64,000 nucleotides of DNA. It comes from Chitiniphilus shinanonensis DSM 23277. Its GTDB lineage: Bacteria > Pseudomonadota > Gammaproteobacteria > Burkholderiales > Chitinibacteraceae. Positions 30,118 to 39,761 of the stretch are shown here, piece by piece. The stretch spans positions 1 through 64,000 of the forward strand of contig NZ_KB895351.1 in assembly GCF_000374805.1 (NCBI RefSeq), written 5' to 3'. The notes beneath the pieces were generated by a model. It was not told where the DNA came from, ran no database searches, and saw nothing but the letters and a program-made list of their open reading frames with translations. The translations under genes and the position numbers were made by a program. Each line of letters starts with the position of its first letter. Within the stretch, counting starts at the first letter, position 1.

Positions 30118-30257
30118 GTAGACACAGAGGGCACGGAGAACACAGAGAGCACGGAGAAAACCAACGAAGTCGAGGTCCGAGCCGCTGCATGCGCGGCGAT
30201 CTTCTGTTTCCTTGGTTTCTCTGTGACCTCTGTGTTCTCCGTGCCCTCTGTGTCTAC
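30118..30257. repeat. ACAGAGG-type inverted repeat, copy 2 (30-bp perfect arms)
   Basis: Arms 30118-30147 and 30228-30257 are perfect complements of 30 bases, made of ACAGAGGGCACGGAGA units. The inner part pairs further. It lies between convergent pdxJ and gpmA, the same setting as the element at 21321-21448, and probably ends both transcripts. Confidence 0.9.
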
Positions 30258-30274
30258 GGAAGTTGTTTCCCAGC

Positions 30275-30967
30275 CTATTGACCCAGGTAGTAGTGCCGGA
30301 TCGGCTTGAGGTGTTCGTCCAGCTCGTAGATCAGCGGCAGGCCATTGGGAAGCTCGAACTTGACGATGGCGTCGTTGGAGACGTCGTCCAGGTATTTGAC
30401 CAGCGCGCGCAGCGAGTTGTTGTGGGCCGAGATCACCACCCGCTTGCCGGCCTTGATCGCCGGGGCGATGTCGCTGTGCCAGAACGGCAGCGCCCGCGCC
30501 ACGGTGTCTTCCAGGCATTCGGTCAGCGGGATCTCGGCGCGCGGCACGCTGGCGTAGCGCGGATCGTCGAACGAGGCGCGCGGATCGTCCGGCGCCATCG
30601 CGGGCGGGCGCACGTCGTAGCTGCGGCGCCACAGCAGCACCTGGTCGGCGCCGTGTCGGGCGGCGGTCTCGGCCTTGTCCAGGCCGGCCAGCGCGCCATA
30701 GTGGCGCTCGTTCAGCCGCCACGAATTGACCACCGGAATCCACATCTCGTCCATCTCGTCCAGCGCCAGCCACAGCGTGCGGATCGCGCGCTTGAGCACC
30801 GAGGTGTAGGCGATGTCGAAATGGAAGCCCGCGTCGCGCAGCAACTGGCCGGCGCGTCTGGCTTCTTCGATGCCCTGTTCGGTCAGGTCCACGTCCACCC
30901 AGCCGGTGAAGCGGTTTTCGAGATTCCAGGCCGATTGGCCGTGGCGGATCAGCACGAGCTGGTACAT
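30275..30967 (-). CDS. gpmA: 2,3-bisphosphoglycerate-dependent phosphoglycerate mutase
   Basis: 230 aa. It interconverts 3- and 2-phosphoglycerate in glycolysis and gluconeogenesis. The phosphohistidine is in [20 protein letters not shown], with [12 protein letters not shown] (acid residue) and [17 protein letters not shown] (second catalytic His). ISAHNNS replaces the commoner IAAHGNS. An AGGAG ribosome site precedes the ATG. Confidence 0.97.
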   Translation of the reverse strand: MYQLVLIRHGQSAWNLENRFTGWVDVDLTEQGIEEARRAGQLLRDAGFHFDIAYTSVLKRAIRTLWLALDEMDEMWIPVVNSWRLNERHYGALAGLDKAETAARHGADQVLLWRRSYDVRPPAMAPDDPRASFDDPRYASVPRAEIPLTECLEDTVARALPFWHSDIAPAIKAGKRVVISAHNNSLRALVKYLDDVSNDAIVKFELPNGLPLIYELDEHLKPIRHYYLGQ

Positions 30968-31014
30968 GGCAGGCTCCTAGAAGTGGACGTTACAGCGTAG
31001 GACATCGCCGGGCT

Positions 31015-31935
31015 TCACTTGCCGGCGGCGGCCAGCGCGCGCTGCTTGTCGGCGATCTTCTGCCGGATCAGCGGCAGCATGGCCAGCGCGGCCTTCTCGC
31101 CTTCCAGAATGGCGATGTTGCGCTGGTCGAAATCGGTGGGGCCGATGCGGCCCACGCGCGGACGGATCACCACGTCGGCGCGCGTCAGCTCCTGCTCGCC
31201 CAGCTTCTGGCCCATGATCATGATCGCCTGGTTGACGATGCCCAGCATGTTGCTGGGCGCGGTGCCGTTGGCCTTGGACGAGATATCCACCGCGATGACG
31301 AAATCGGCGCCGAGCTGGCGCGCGGCATCGACCGGCACCGGGCTGACCACGCCGCCGTCCACGTAGCGCTTGTTGTTGATCAGCACCGGCTCGAACACGC
31401 CGGGGATGCTGGACGACGCGCGCACCGCCATGCCGGTGTTGCCGCGGGTGAACACGGTGCGCCTGCCGGTCTCCAGTTCTGTGGTGACGGCGGCGAACGG
31501 CTTGCCCAGCTTTTCCAGCGGGCGCTTCTTCACCAGCTGGTTCACGTAATCCTGCAACTTCTGGCCGCGCACCAGCCCGCCGGACAGCAGGCTCACGTCG
31601 CGGATCTTCGCCTCGTCCAGGCCGAACGATTCCTCCTGCAAGGCGAAGGCATCCATGCCGCTGGCGTACAACGCGCCGACCACGCTGCCGGCGCTGGTGC
31701 CGGCCACGTAGTCCGGCTTGATGCCGTTGGCTTCCAACATCTTGATTACGCCGATGTGGGCAAAGCCCTTGGCGGCGCCGCCGCCGAGCGCCAGCCCGAC
31801 GCGCACCTGCGGCAGCGCCTTGGGCGGCGCGGGCGTCGGGGTGGGCTGCACCGGCTGCACTTCGCTGGGCGTGGTGCAGGCCGCCAGCAGCAGGGCGGCG
31901 CAGATCGAGGCGAGGCGGGGGAACGGAAGATTCAT
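31015..31935 (-). CDS. patatin-like phospholipase family lipoprotein (RssA-like)
   Basis: 306 aa. Lipoprotein signal with lipidated C20 (ALLLAACTTP), a proline/threonine-rich spacer, then the patatin core: RVGLALGGGAAKGFAHIGV (oxyanion loop), nucleophile S81 in VAGTSAGSVVGAL, and the DGG dyad aspartate in RYVDGGVVSPVP. Likely a periplasmic serine acyl hydrolase; the substrate is unknown. Its ATG overlaps the trmO stop by four bases, so the two are co-translated. Confidence 0.88.
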   Translation of the reverse strand: MNLPFPRLASICAALLLAACTTPSEVQPVQPTPTPAPPKALPQVRVGLALGGGAAKGFAHIGVIKMLEANGIKPDYVAGTSAGSVVGALYASGMDAFALQEESFGLDEAKIRDVSLLSGGLVRGQKLQDYVNQLVKKRPLEKLGKPFAAVTTELETGRRTVFTRGNTGMAVRASSSIPGVFEPVLINNKRYVDGGVVSPVPVDAARQLGADFVIAVDISSKANGTAPSNMLGIVNQAIMIMGQKLGEQELTRADVVIRPRVGRIGPTDFDQRNIAILEGEKAALAMLPLIRQKIADKQRALAAAGK

Positions 31936-32621
31936 GCGTCATCCAGGGAAAGCACGTGGGCGCGGGTGCCGTCGCAGCGCCACTTGATGTCGAAGGTATG
32001 CAGCCGCACGCCGTACACGCGCGCCGGATCGTCGGCGTAGGCCGGGCGCGGGTCCTGCGCCAGCACTTCCTCGATCAGCGCTTGCAGCGCGGGATGCTCG
32101 CCGGCCAGCGCGGCCAGCCGTGCCGCCGCCTCGGGCGCGAACGACACCGCCAGTGTGGCCGGCGTGCCGTCGATGAAGCCGCCGCGCGCCTCGGGCACGC
32201 TTTCGGCGAAGGGTACGTAGGGCTTGATATCGACGATGGGCGTGCCATCCACCAGATCGACCCCGCCGAAAGTGAGCACCACGCCGTCGCGGGTATCGAC
32301 CGCCAGCAGTTCCACCAGCGACAGTCCCAGGCCGTTCGGCCGGAACGGACTGCGGCTGGCGAACACGCCGACCCGCGTATTGCCGCCCAGGCGCGGCGGT
32401 CGCACCGTGGGGTGCCAGGTGTCGGCGCTCTGGTGGAACACGAAGCTCAGCCACACATGCGAGAACGCCTCCAGCCCGCGCACCGCCTCCGGGCGGTCGT
32501 AGGGCGGCAGCAACCGCAACACCCCCCGCGCATGCGGCGCCAACCGGGGCTGGCGCGGAATGCCGAATTTGTCGGGGAACGGGGTGGCGAGATGGCCGAG
32601 GGGATCGAGACGGTAGGACAC
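31932..32621 (-). CDS. trmO: tRNA (N6-threonylcarbamoyladenosine(37)-N6)-methyltransferase TrmO
   Basis: 229 aa. It methylates t6A37 of some tRNAs using SAM. YRLDPLGHLATPFPDKFGIP, GLEAFSHVWLSFVFH, RVGVFASRSPFRPNGLGLSL and DGTPIVDIKPYVPFAE are the TsaA/TrmO signature, and a C-terminal helical domain follows. The start is GTG at 32621. It is coupled to the downstream patatin gene by a 4-bp overlap. Confidence 0.94.
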   Translation of the reverse strand: MSYRLDPLGHLATPFPDKFGIPRQPRLAPHARGVLRLLPPYDRPEAVRGLEAFSHVWLSFVFHQSADTWHPTVRPPRLGGNTRVGVFASRSPFRPNGLGLSLVELLAVDTRDGVVLTFGGVDLVDGTPIVDIKPYVPFAESVPEARGGFIDGTPATLAVSFAPEAAARLAALAGEHPALQALIEEVLAQDPRPAYADDPARVYGVRLHTFDIKWRCDGTRAHVLSLDDA

Positions 32622-32660
32622 CGGCCGATTGTGCCGTGGCCGGGCGGGGTTTGGAATAGG

Positions 32661-32785
32661 AGTGTGAGGAGTGAGGAGTGAGGAGTGAGGTGTGAGGTGT
32701 GAGGTGTGAGCGCAAACGCTACCACCACTCGCTGTTGCAGTGGCTTTTGCCGTTACCCCTCACACCTCTCCCCTTACACCTCACA
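32661..32785. repeat. GTGAGGA/GTGAGGT 7-bp tandem repeats with an inverted partner
   Basis: Seven or so heptamer units (GTGAGGA then GTGAGGT variants) run from 32661 to 32710; 32756-32785 carries the complementary pattern (CTCACACCTC, TTACACCTCAC). The two sides can pair into a hairpin around a 45-base loop. The right side overlaps the stop of the transporter gene, which ends toward the repeat. Confidence 0.75.
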
Positions 32786-34112
32786 AATTGTGATACCAGA
32801 TCACCCCGATCAGGATCGGCGCGACGATGGCGCAGATGAAGCGGAACGCCGGCAGGATGGAACTGGCGCCTTCGGCGGCCAGTTCGCCGCGCACGCGCGG
32901 CCAGATCGCCCAGCCGACGAACAGCGCGGCCAGCAGGCCGCCGGCCGGCATCATGATGTTGGACGCCACGTAGTCCATCAGGTCGAACGGGCTCTTGCCG
33001 AACAGTGTGACGTGCGCCATCGGGCCGAACGACAGCGCGGCGGGAATGCCGACCACGAAGCTCGCCACGGCGGTGAGCAGCGTCGCCGGATGGCGCTTCA
33101 TGCGGAATTCGTCGATCAGGAACGACACGATGGGCTCCAGGATCGAGATCGACGACGTCAGCGCGGCGAACAGCAGCAACACGAAGAACGCCACCGCGAA
33201 CCACTGGCCGGCCGGCATCTGGGCGAAGATCGCCGGCATGGTGATGAAGGTGAGGCCCGGCCCGGCGGCGGGGTCGACATGGAAGGCGAACACCGCCGGC
33301 AGCACCATCAGCCCGGCCAGCACGCAGGCCAGCGTCGCCAGCGTGGACACCCACAGCGTGGCGCCGACCAGCTTGGTTTCGCGCGACACATACGAGCCGT
33401 AGGCGATGATGATGCCGCCGCCGATCGACAGCGAGAAGAACGCCAGCCCCAGCGCATCGACCAGCATGGCGCTGGTCACCTTGGACCAATCCGGCGTGAC
33501 GAAGTAGCGCACGCCGTCGATGGCGCCCGGCAGCGTCAGCGCGCGGCCGATCAGCAGCAGCATCAGGAAGAACAGCGCCGGCATCAGCACCTTGCTCATG
33601 CGCTCGATGCCCTGCTGCACCCCGGCGAACACCACCGCCACGGTGATGCCGAGGAACACGGCGGTGTAGCTCAGCGCCTGGGTGGGACTGGCGATGAAGT
33701 TCTCGAAGGCGGTGGCCAGCGCGGCGGTCTCGCTGGTGATGGCCTCGCCGGTGATCGAGCGCCAGATGTAGGCCACCGTCCAGCCGCCGACCACGCAGTA
33801 GTAGCTGAGGATGATGAACACGCACAGCACCGACAGCCGTCCGGCCCACGGCCACAGGCCGCCCTTGAGGTCGCGGTAGGCGGTGGTGGCCGAGCGGTTG
33901 GCGCTGCGGCCGATCACCATCTCGGCCAGCAGCAGGGCGATGCCCAGGGTGAACACGCAGACCAGGTAGGCGATCAGGAAGGCGCCGCCGCCGTTCTTGC
34001 CCGCCACGTAGGGGAACTTCCAGATCGCCCCGAGCCCGACCGCCGAACCGGCCGCAGCCAGGATGAAGCCGAGCCTGGAGCCCCAGTTGGCGCGTGCGCT
34101 GTCTTCCGCCAT
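32781..34112 (-). CDS. sodium-dependent transporter of the neurotransmitter:sodium symporter family
   Basis: 443 aa with about 11-12 TM helices. The N-terminal GFILAAAGSAVGLGAIWKFP is the NSS signature around the unwound first helix (sodium and substrate site), followed by YVAGKNGGGAFLIAYLVCVF and AEMVIGRSANRSATTAY. Bacterial relatives (LeuT, MhsT) import amino acids; the substrate here cannot be read from the sequence. The family is found mostly as single genes, as here. Confidence 0.92.
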   Translation of the reverse strand: MAEDSARANWGSRLGFILAAAGSAVGLGAIWKFPYVAGKNGGGAFLIAYLVCVFTLGIALLLAEMVIGRSANRSATTAYRDLKGGLWPWAGRLSVLCVFIILSYYCVVGGWTVAYIWRSITGEAITSETAALATAFENFIASPTQALSYTAVFLGITVAVVFAGVQQGIERMSKVLMPALFFLMLLLIGRALTLPGAIDGVRYFVTPDWSKVTSAMLVDALGLAFFSLSIGGGIIIAYGSYVSRETKLVGATLWVSTLATLACVLAGLMVLPAVFAFHVDPAAGPGLTFITMPAIFAQMPAGQWFAVAFFVLLLFAALTSSISILEPIVSFLIDEFRMKRHPATLLTAVASFVVGIPAALSFGPMAHVTLFGKSPFDLMDYVASNIMMPAGGLLAALFVGWAIWPRVRGELAAEGASSILPAFRFICAIVAPILIGVIWYHNL

Positions 34113-34230
34113 GAGAACCTGCCCTGTGTGAAAAATATCGAATCGACCGATTGTCCGTTATCGCCCATCCCTGCCAATTGGAGAAACCCCCAGCGGCCTG
34201 CGCGCACCGATCTTGACGCGGCCCAAAGCC

Positions 34231-34261
34231 AAAAAAAAAACAGGCCCGCGATCGGGCCTGT
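34231..34261 (-). terminator. terminator after the PhnD-like gene
   Basis: On the minus strand ACAGGCCCG / CGGGCCTGT is followed by ten T. It ends the transcript of the gene at 34332-35297. A (GGA)6-like purine run lies at 34291-34308. Confidence 0.85.
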
Positions 34262-34331
34262 GCAAACAAGGATGCTCTGGTCAGCGATCCAAGGAGGAGG
34301 AGGAGGAGAGGCCGGCGTCCGCCGGCGGGGA

Positions 34332-35297
34332 TCAGCGTGCGCCGCCCAGCAGCGCGGTCAATTGGTCGTAGCGGCGGTACAGCAGCTTCTCGCGCGACTG
34401 GCGCTGGCTGGTGTCCAGCTCGGGCATCAGCGCCAGGCGGAACAGCGCGTCGTAGAGCTGCAGATCGGTCACTTCGCGCAATTGCCGGTTGGTCGCGGGC
34501 AGGAAGCCGTCGAGCTGGTCGGCCCAGTACAGCTTTTCCTTGGCGCGGGTGGCGTCGGGGCCGTTGCGGCCGTAGTCGAGGAAAAACGAGGCGATGCGGC
34601 TGCGGGTGGCCGCGGGCAGTTCGCGGCGGATCACCAGCGGATCGTAGGAGAACGGCGGCGACTGCCACAGCACGCGCAGTTGCTGGTAGTCGCGCGGGTA
34701 CTTCTCCGCCAGCTTGGGCAGGTCGTCGGTATTGCTGACCGCCACGTCGACCCGGCGCTCGACCAGCGCGCGGAAGTTGTCTTCGGCATTGCCCACCGTC
34801 ACCGAGCGGAAGAAGCGCTCTGGCAACACGTTGTTGCGCACGAAGGCGTGGTACTGCGGGATCAGGTAGCCGGCGGTGGAATCGGGGTTGCCGCTGGCGT
34901 AGCGGTACTGCTGGCGGTGCGCCAGCAGGGTGTCGAGCGAGGCCGGGCCATCGCGGCGCACCAGCAGCAGCGAACGGTACTGGGTCTGGCGGCCGGTGAG
35001 CGCCAGCCGGGCGAAGATTTCGCCCTTGCCGCCTTCCACCGCCGACAGCGCCACCTTGCTGCTGCCGCGCAGCACGTCGATCTCGCCGCGCTGGAAGCTG
35101 GCCAGCAGCTCGGCCTCGTTCTTGACGGCGACCACGCGCGCCGGCTGGTTCAGCAGCTGGCCCAGATCGTCGGCGATCGGCTGCCAGTCCAGTCGGGTTT
35201 CCTCGACGCCACGGTTGGCGACCAGGCCGATCACGATCTCGGCGTGGGCCGACAGGGCGAGCAGCAGCAGCGGAATGGCAAGAGCGAGACGCGACAT
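34332..35297 (-). CDS. PhnD-like periplasmic substrate-binding protein
   Basis: 321 aa. Signal peptide MSRLALAIPLLLLALSAHA, then a type-2 periplasmic binding fold of the phosphate/phosphite/phosphonate group: EIVIGLVANRGVEETRLDWQ, GEIDVLRGSSKVALSAVE, VRRDGPASLDTLLA and a segment with SGNPDSTAGYLIPQY. No ABC permease or ATPase gene is adjacent, so it may act as an orphan sensor or use a distant transporter. A GTG six codons earlier is the alternative start. Confidence 0.82.
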   Translation of the reverse strand: MSRLALAIPLLLLALSAHAEIVIGLVANRGVEETRLDWQPIADDLGQLLNQPARVVAVKNEAELLASFQRGEIDVLRGSSKVALSAVEGGKGEIFARLALTGRQTQYRSLLLVRRDGPASLDTLLAHRQQYRYASGNPDSTAGYLIPQYHAFVRNNVLPERFFRSVTVGNAEDNFRALVERRVDVAVSNTDDLPKLAEKYPRDYQQLRVLWQSPPFSYDPLVIRRELPAATRSRIASFFLDYGRNGPDATRAKEKLYWADQLDGFLPATNRQLREVTDLQLYDALFRLALMPELDTSQRQSREKLLYRRYDQLTALLGGAR

Positions 35298-35379
35298 GGC
35301 GAAAGCGGGAGGCACGAAAAAGCCGGCAGCTTAGGCCGGCTATGTGACAACGGGATGAAAACTCCCGTGTTGGAAGGAC

Positions 35380-35500
35380 GAAGGTCGGGCGCATGGCTGC
35401 GTTGCGCCTCGCTGGCGGGGATGACCCCGCGGCACTCGGCACGCCTTGCGCTGCATCCCGACCTTTGTCCTTGAAGGTCGATTCGCCCCGGGGCCGCCGT
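35380..35500. repeat. imperfect inverted repeat sharing an arm with the rlmD element
   Basis: GGACGAAGGTCGGGC (about 35378-35392) and GCATCCCGACCTTTGTCC (about 35453-35470) face each other; GAAGGTCGATTCGCCC at about 35476 matches the right arm of the repeat at 9361-9376. A similar GGACGAAGGCCGGGCGC motif follows the amidase gene at about 37871. This looks like a dispersed intergenic repeat family of the genome. Confidence 0.45.
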
Positions 35501-35516
35501 GGCGGCCCCGGATCGG

Positions 35517-36587
35517 TCATTCGGCCGTGGCCAGCGGAATGCCCAGCGCCTCCACCAGCGGGCCGCTGATGAAATCGGCCAACTCGTTCAGGCGCTTTTG
35601 CGCATAACGGCGCTCGCCGTCGGCGCTGCTCAGGTCGTCGGGCAGGCCGCTGACGGCGATGCGCGCGTTGGCCAGCCGCAGCTTGAGGTCATCGACCACC
35701 GCATCCTTGCCGCGCGTGCTCAGGTAATCGTCGAAACCGGCGCCGCCGCCCGCGCCCAGCAGCACGCGCTCGATGGTGTCCAGGCCGGATTCCAGGCTGC
35801 GCTTGCTCACGCCGGCGCGCCAGTCGGGGAAGTCGCTGCGCTGCGGCGTGGCGCTCTGCTGCGCCAGCTTCCAGCCCGCCAGCTCGCGCAGGCCGGCCAC
35901 CACGCGGGTCAGCGATTCGGACAGGAAGGGGCGGGGATACGACGGGTCGTAGTTCAGGCCACGGCGCATGCCCTGCCATTCGTAGACCAGTTCCTGCGCG
36001 CGGCGCGCCAGGCCGGCCGACACCCACAGGCCGTAGCGGCAGACGTTGTCGATCCGCTTGGCGGCCAGCGGCGCCTGTTGCGGCGCAGCGTCGCCGAACA
36101 GGATGTACTCCAGCGCCGGCAGGCCCTGCTTGAGTTCGCGCGACGCGCCCAGCGCCGGCATCGAGGTCGGGTCGGCCGGCGTGTCGCGAACCGATTTGGC
36201 GACGGCCTTCAGATCCAGCGGCCACGGGTCGAACTGGGCCACCAGCGCGTCGGCGCGGGCCGGGCCCATGCGCACCGCGTCGATGCGGCGCCATGCCTGA
36301 TCGGCGGCGATCCACGCCTCGCGCGCGGCGGCCAGCTTGGCCGGATCGGGGGCCTCGCACAGCGCGGACAAGCGTCCGGTCAGGCGTCCGGTGTGCTCCA
36401 GCAACGACACCTGGGCCGGCAGGTAGACGGTTTCCACCAGGCTGATCGCCAGTTGCGGCTGCATCAGGCGCGGGGCGGCCGGTGCCGCGGCGGGCGCCGG
36501 CTGGGTCGGAGCGGGGGGATTGTCGTTGGCGTGCGCCAAGGTGGCGCAAAGCAGCAGGGCGAGTGCCGCCGGCAGGGAACGGGTCAT
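35517..36587 (-). CDS. imelysin-family periplasmic protein
   Basis: 356 aa. Signal peptide MTRSLPAALALLLCATLAHA, a Pro/Ala spacer, then the helical imelysin domain. The GxHxxE motif of classical imelysin peptidases is replaced by GLPALEYILFGD, as in a subgroup thought to act in iron uptake or binding rather than proteolysis. AAGGAAAGACC precedes the ATG. Imelysins often accompany iron-transport genes, but none is adjacent. Membership is well supported, function is not. Confidence 0.83.
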   Translation of the reverse strand: MTRSLPAALALLLCATLAHANDNPPAPTQPAPAAAPAAPRLMQPQLAISLVETVYLPAQVSLLEHTGRLTGRLSALCEAPDPAKLAAAREAWIAADQAWRRIDAVRMGPARADALVAQFDPWPLDLKAVAKSVRDTPADPTSMPALGASRELKQGLPALEYILFGDAAPQQAPLAAKRIDNVCRYGLWVSAGLARRAQELVYEWQGMRRGLNYDPSYPRPFLSESLTRVVAGLRELAGWKLAQQSATPQRSDFPDWRAGVSKRSLESGLDTIERVLLGAGGGAGFDDYLSTRGKDAVVDDLKLRLANARIAVSGLPDDLSSADGERRYAQKRLNELADFISGPLVEALGIPLATAE

Positions 36588-36799
36588 GGTCTTTCCTTCC
36601 TCCTTGTGGTGGCGGCCCGCTCCGGAACCGGAACGGCCGCCAGGCGCTCTCATGGCGCGAGTCGGGCAATGTTAGAGCATCCCTCGGATGCGTGACAGAC
36701 GAACGGTCGGCCACAGTGCGCCGATGGTCGCCGCCGAGCCCCTTGCTTTTTACGTCCCCGCAAAAGAAACTCCCGCCCGCCAGTCAACGAGACCAGACC

Positions 36800-37198
36800 A
36801 TGACTTTTTACTTCCGTTCCGACGACGTCCCCGAACTGCAAGGCTTGTCCCGCTGGGAGCAGCGCGTGCTGCTGCGCGGCACCTTCATCAAGGAGCGCGC
36901 CGTCTCCACCCTGGTGCTGCTGCTGATCGTGATCGGCACCGTCCAGTTCGGCCTGAATCCGCTGATCGAATCCCTGGCGCCGGGCCTGCGCAACAACACC
37001 CTGCCGTACGCGTCGGTGCTGCTGGTGTGGCTGTTCCTGCTGATGTGGCTGCGCGACGTGGTGATGATGAACGTGCTGCGCCCCAAGATCGGCGCCAAGC
37101 GCGTCGAGCTGGAAAAAGCCAAGGCGGCGCAGGTCGAAGCCGAGGCCGCGGCCGACACGGAGCGCGCAGCCGATGCGCCTGCCGGCGGCGAGCGTTAG
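36800..37198 (+). CDS. small two-TM membrane protein of unknown function
   Basis: 132 aa. Two hydrophobic helices (about 35-52 and 72-92) separated by a short loop, then a charged, Ala/Glu/Lys-rich helical tail (RVELEKAKAAQVEAEAAADT) likely in the cytoplasm. No family recognised. Its last 26 bases overlap the amidase gene, so the two are probably co-transcribed and may act together on the cell wall (weak inference). Confidence 0.7.
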   Translation: MTFYFRSDDVPELQGLSRWEQRVLLRGTFIKERAVSTLVLLLIVIGTVQFGLNPLIESLAPGLRNNTLPYASVLLVWLFLLMWLRDVVMMNVLRPKIGAKRVELEKAKAAQVEAEAAADTERAADAPAGGER

Positions 37199-37871
37199 CC
37201 TGCTGCTGGCGCTGCCCCTGCACGCCGCGACCATCGCGGTGGACGTGGGGCATTCGCTGGGCGCGCCCGGCGCCACCAGCGCCTACGGCGAGCCGGAGTT
37301 CTTCTACAACCGCGCGCTGGCACAGGAAGTGGCGCGCCGGCTGCGCGGCGCCGGCCACCTGGTGCTGCTGATCGGGGCCGACGGCGAGGAGACCGGCTTG
37401 CGTCCGCGCCCGGAACTGGCCGCCGCCGCGCGCGCCGACCTGTTCCTGTCGATCCATCACGATTCGGCCCAGCAGCGCTTCCTCAAGCCCTGGACGGTGG
37501 ACGGCGTGCAGCGCTGGTACACCGACTTCTCCGGCTATTCGCTGTTCGTCTCGCGCCAGAACCCCCGGTTCGCCGCCAGCGCGGCGTGCGCCCAGGCGAT
37601 CTCGCGGCAGTTGCAGTCGCGCGGCTTCCAGCGCACCTTGCACCACACCGCCGAAGTCGCCGGCGAGGGGCGGCCGCTGTTCGACCGCGCGCTGGGCGTG
37701 TACGAGGCCGATTTCGCGGTATTGCGCCACGCCAGCATGCCGGCGGTGTTGTTCGAGGCCGGCGTGATCCTCAACCGCGACGACGCGCTGCGGCTGGCCC
37801 GGCCGGCGACGCGCACGCGCCTGGCCGAGGCGGTGGCCGCGGCGGCGGGCGATTGCCTGGCGGCGCATTAG
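37173..37871 (+). CDS. N-acetylmuramoyl-L-alanine amidase (Amidase_3)
   Basis: 232 aa. It cleaves the amide bond between MurNAc and the stem peptide. Signal peptide MRLPAASVSLLLALPLHA; zinc ligands H27 (AVDVGHSLGAPGA), E42 (GEPEFFYN) and H95 or H96 (LFLSIHHDSA); catalytic Glu in AVLFEAGVI. It has no AMIN or LysM domain, so it is a minimal periplasmic enzyme. The ATG lies inside the preceding gene. Confidence 0.9.
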   Translation: MRLPAASVSLLLALPLHAATIAVDVGHSLGAPGATSAYGEPEFFYNRALAQEVARRLRGAGHLVLLIGADGEETGLRPRPELAAAARADLFLSIHHDSAQQRFLKPWTVDGVQRWYTDFSGYSLFVSRQNPRFAASAACAQAISRQLQSRGFQRTLHHTAEVAGEGRPLFDRALGVYEADFAVLRHASMPAVLFEAGVILNRDDALRLARPATRTRLAEAVAAAAGDCLAAH

Positions 37872-37979
37872 GACGAAGGCCGGGCGCAGGGGTGCGTTGC
37901 GCCCGGCGCAAGGCGGGGCCGGGGTTTGGTGATAAGATTCCACGCTTTCATCGACCCCTCACACGGCTGCCGAACTGCC

Positions 37980-39695
37980 ATGCGTACCTCCCAACTTTAT
38001 CTCTCCACCCTCAAGGAAGCGCCCGCCGAAGCCGAGCTGGTGTCGCACAAGCTGATGCTGCGCGCCGGCCTGATCAAGCGCCTGGGCTCCGGCCTCTACA
38101 CCTGGATGCCGCTGGGCCTGCGCGTGCTGCGCAAGGTGGAGGCCGTGGTGCGCGAGGAGATGAACCGTGCCGGCGCGCAGGAGATCCTGATGCCCACCAT
38201 CCAGCCGGCCGAGCTGTGGCAGGAAACCGGGCGCTGGGAGCTGTTCGGCCCGCAGATGCTGAAGATCAAGGATCGCCACGAGCGCGATTTCTGTTTCGGG
38301 CCCACCCATGAGGAAGTGGTCACCGACATCGCCCGGCTCGAACTGCGCTCGTACAAGCAACTGCCGGTGAACTTCTACCAGGTGCAGGTGAAGTTCCGCG
38401 ACGAGATCCGTCCGCGCTTCGGCGTGATGCGCGCCCGCGAATTCGTGATGAAGGACGCGTACTCGTTCGACGCCACCTTCGAGGGCCTGCAAGTCAGCTA
38501 CGACAAGATGTACCGCGCCTACAGCAACGTGTTCTCGCGCCTGGGCCTGGAATTCCGCGCCGTGGCGGCCGACACCGGCGCCATCGGTGGTTCGGGCAGC
38601 CACGAGTTCCACGTGCTGGCCGACGCCGGCGAGGATCTGCTGGCCTACTGCCCGACCTCCGACTATGCGGCCAATACCGAGCTGGCCGAAGCACTGGCGC
38701 CCACCGCGCCGCGCGCCGCGCCGGCCGAAGCGATGCGCGATGTGGAGACGCCCAAGCAGACCACCTGCGAACAGGTGGCCGAACTGCTGGGCATCGCGCT
38801 GCAACGCACCGTCAAGCTGATCGCCGTGATCGATGCCGAAGGCAAGCTGGTGATCGTGCTGTTGCGCGGCGACCACAGTCTGAACGAAGTGAAGCTGGGC
38901 AAGGTGCACGGCATCGGCGAGTTCCGCTTTGCCACCGAGGCCGAGATCCGCGACGCCTTCGCCTGCCCGCCCGGCTTCCTCGGCCCGGTGGGCGCGCCGG
39001 CGGGCACGCGGGTGATCGCCGACCGTACCGTGGCGGCGATGAGCGATTTCGTCTGCGGCGCCAACAAGCCCAAGTACCACATCGCCGGGGTGAACTGGGG
39101 GCGCGACCTGCCCGAGCCCGACGTGGTGGCCGATGTGCGCAACGTGGTCGAGGGCGATCCCAGCCCGGACGGCCAGGGCACGCTGTCGCTGTGCCGCGGT
39201 GTCGAAGTCGGACATGTGTTCCAGCTGCGCACCAAGTATTCCGAGGCGATGGGCGCCACCTTCACCGATGTGGACGGCACGCAGAAGCCGTTCGAGATGG
39301 GCTGCTACGGCATCGGCGTCTCGCGCATCGTCGGCGCGGCCATCGAGCAGAACTTCGACGAGCGCGGCATCGTGTTCCCGCAGGCCATGGCGCCGTTTGC
39401 ACTGGCGCTGGTGGCGGTGGGCTACCACCGTTCGGAGGCGGTGCGCGAAGCGGCCGACCAGCTCTACGCCGCCTTGCAGGCCGCCGGGGTCGACGTGCTG
39501 CTGGACGACCGCAACGAGCGTCCCGGCTCGATGTTCGCCGACATGGAACTGATCGGGATTCCGCATCGCCTGACGATCGGCGACAAGGGTTTGGCCGAAG
39601 GTGTAGTTGAATATGCAGTACGCGCCACCGGCGCGGTCAGCAAGGTGCCGCTGGCCGATGCGGTGCGTCATTGCCAGGACGTGCTGGCTGGCTGA
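37980..39695 (+). CDS. proS: prolyl-tRNA synthetase
   Basis: 571 aa, the bacterial form. [20 protein letters not shown] start, class II motif 1 ([20 protein letters not shown] region), motif 2 in [20 protein letters not shown], the inserted YbaK-like editing domain (about 225-400), motif 3 with [16 protein letters not shown], and a C-terminal anticodon-binding domain ([20 protein letters not shown]). The upstream in-frame extension is non-family, so the ATG at 37980 was chosen. Confidence 0.98.
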   Translation: MRTSQLYLSTLKEAPAEAELVSHKLMLRAGLIKRLGSGLYTWMPLGLRVLRKVEAVVREEMNRAGAQEILMPTIQPAELWQETGRWELFGPQMLKIKDRHERDFCFGPTHEEVVTDIARLELRSYKQLPVNFYQVQVKFRDEIRPRFGVMRAREFVMKDAYSFDATFEGLQVSYDKMYRAYSNVFSRLGLEFRAVAADTGAIGGSGSHEFHVLADAGEDLLAYCPTSDYAANTELAEALAPTAPRAAPAEAMRDVETPKQTTCEQVAELLGIALQRTVKLIAVIDAEGKLVIVLLRGDHSLNEVKLGKVHGIGEFRFATEAEIRDAFACPPGFLGPVGAPAGTRVIADRTVAAMSDFVCGANKPKYHIAGVNWGRDLPEPDVVADVRNVVEGDPSPDGQGTLSLCRGVEVGHVFQLRTKYSEAMGATFTDVDGTQKPFEMGCYGIGVSRIVGAAIEQNFDERGIVFPQAMAPFALALVAVGYHRSEAVREAADQLYAALQAAGVDVLLDDRNERPGSMFADMELIGIPHRLTIGDKGLAEGVVEYAVRATGAVSKVPLADAVRHCQDVLAG

Positions 39696-39708
39696 GCAAG
39701 ATGGAAAA

Positions 39709-39743
39709 GGGCGGCGTTGTCCAGTTTCAGTCGCCGCCCGTTT
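39709..39743. terminator. terminator-like hairpin between proS and the convergent gene
   Basis: GGGCGGCG / CGCCGCCC with a 15-base loop; A-rich on the left and GTTT on the right. A weaker case than the other terminators because of the large loop. Confidence 0.5.
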
Positions 39744-39761
39744 CCTCCGGCCCCGTCGGAA

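Noticed and set aside
32706..35520. Two very long frames through the NSS transporter and PhnD-like genes
   Set aside because: They cross gene borders, a terminator and repeats and show no family motif; the real genes are in other frames.
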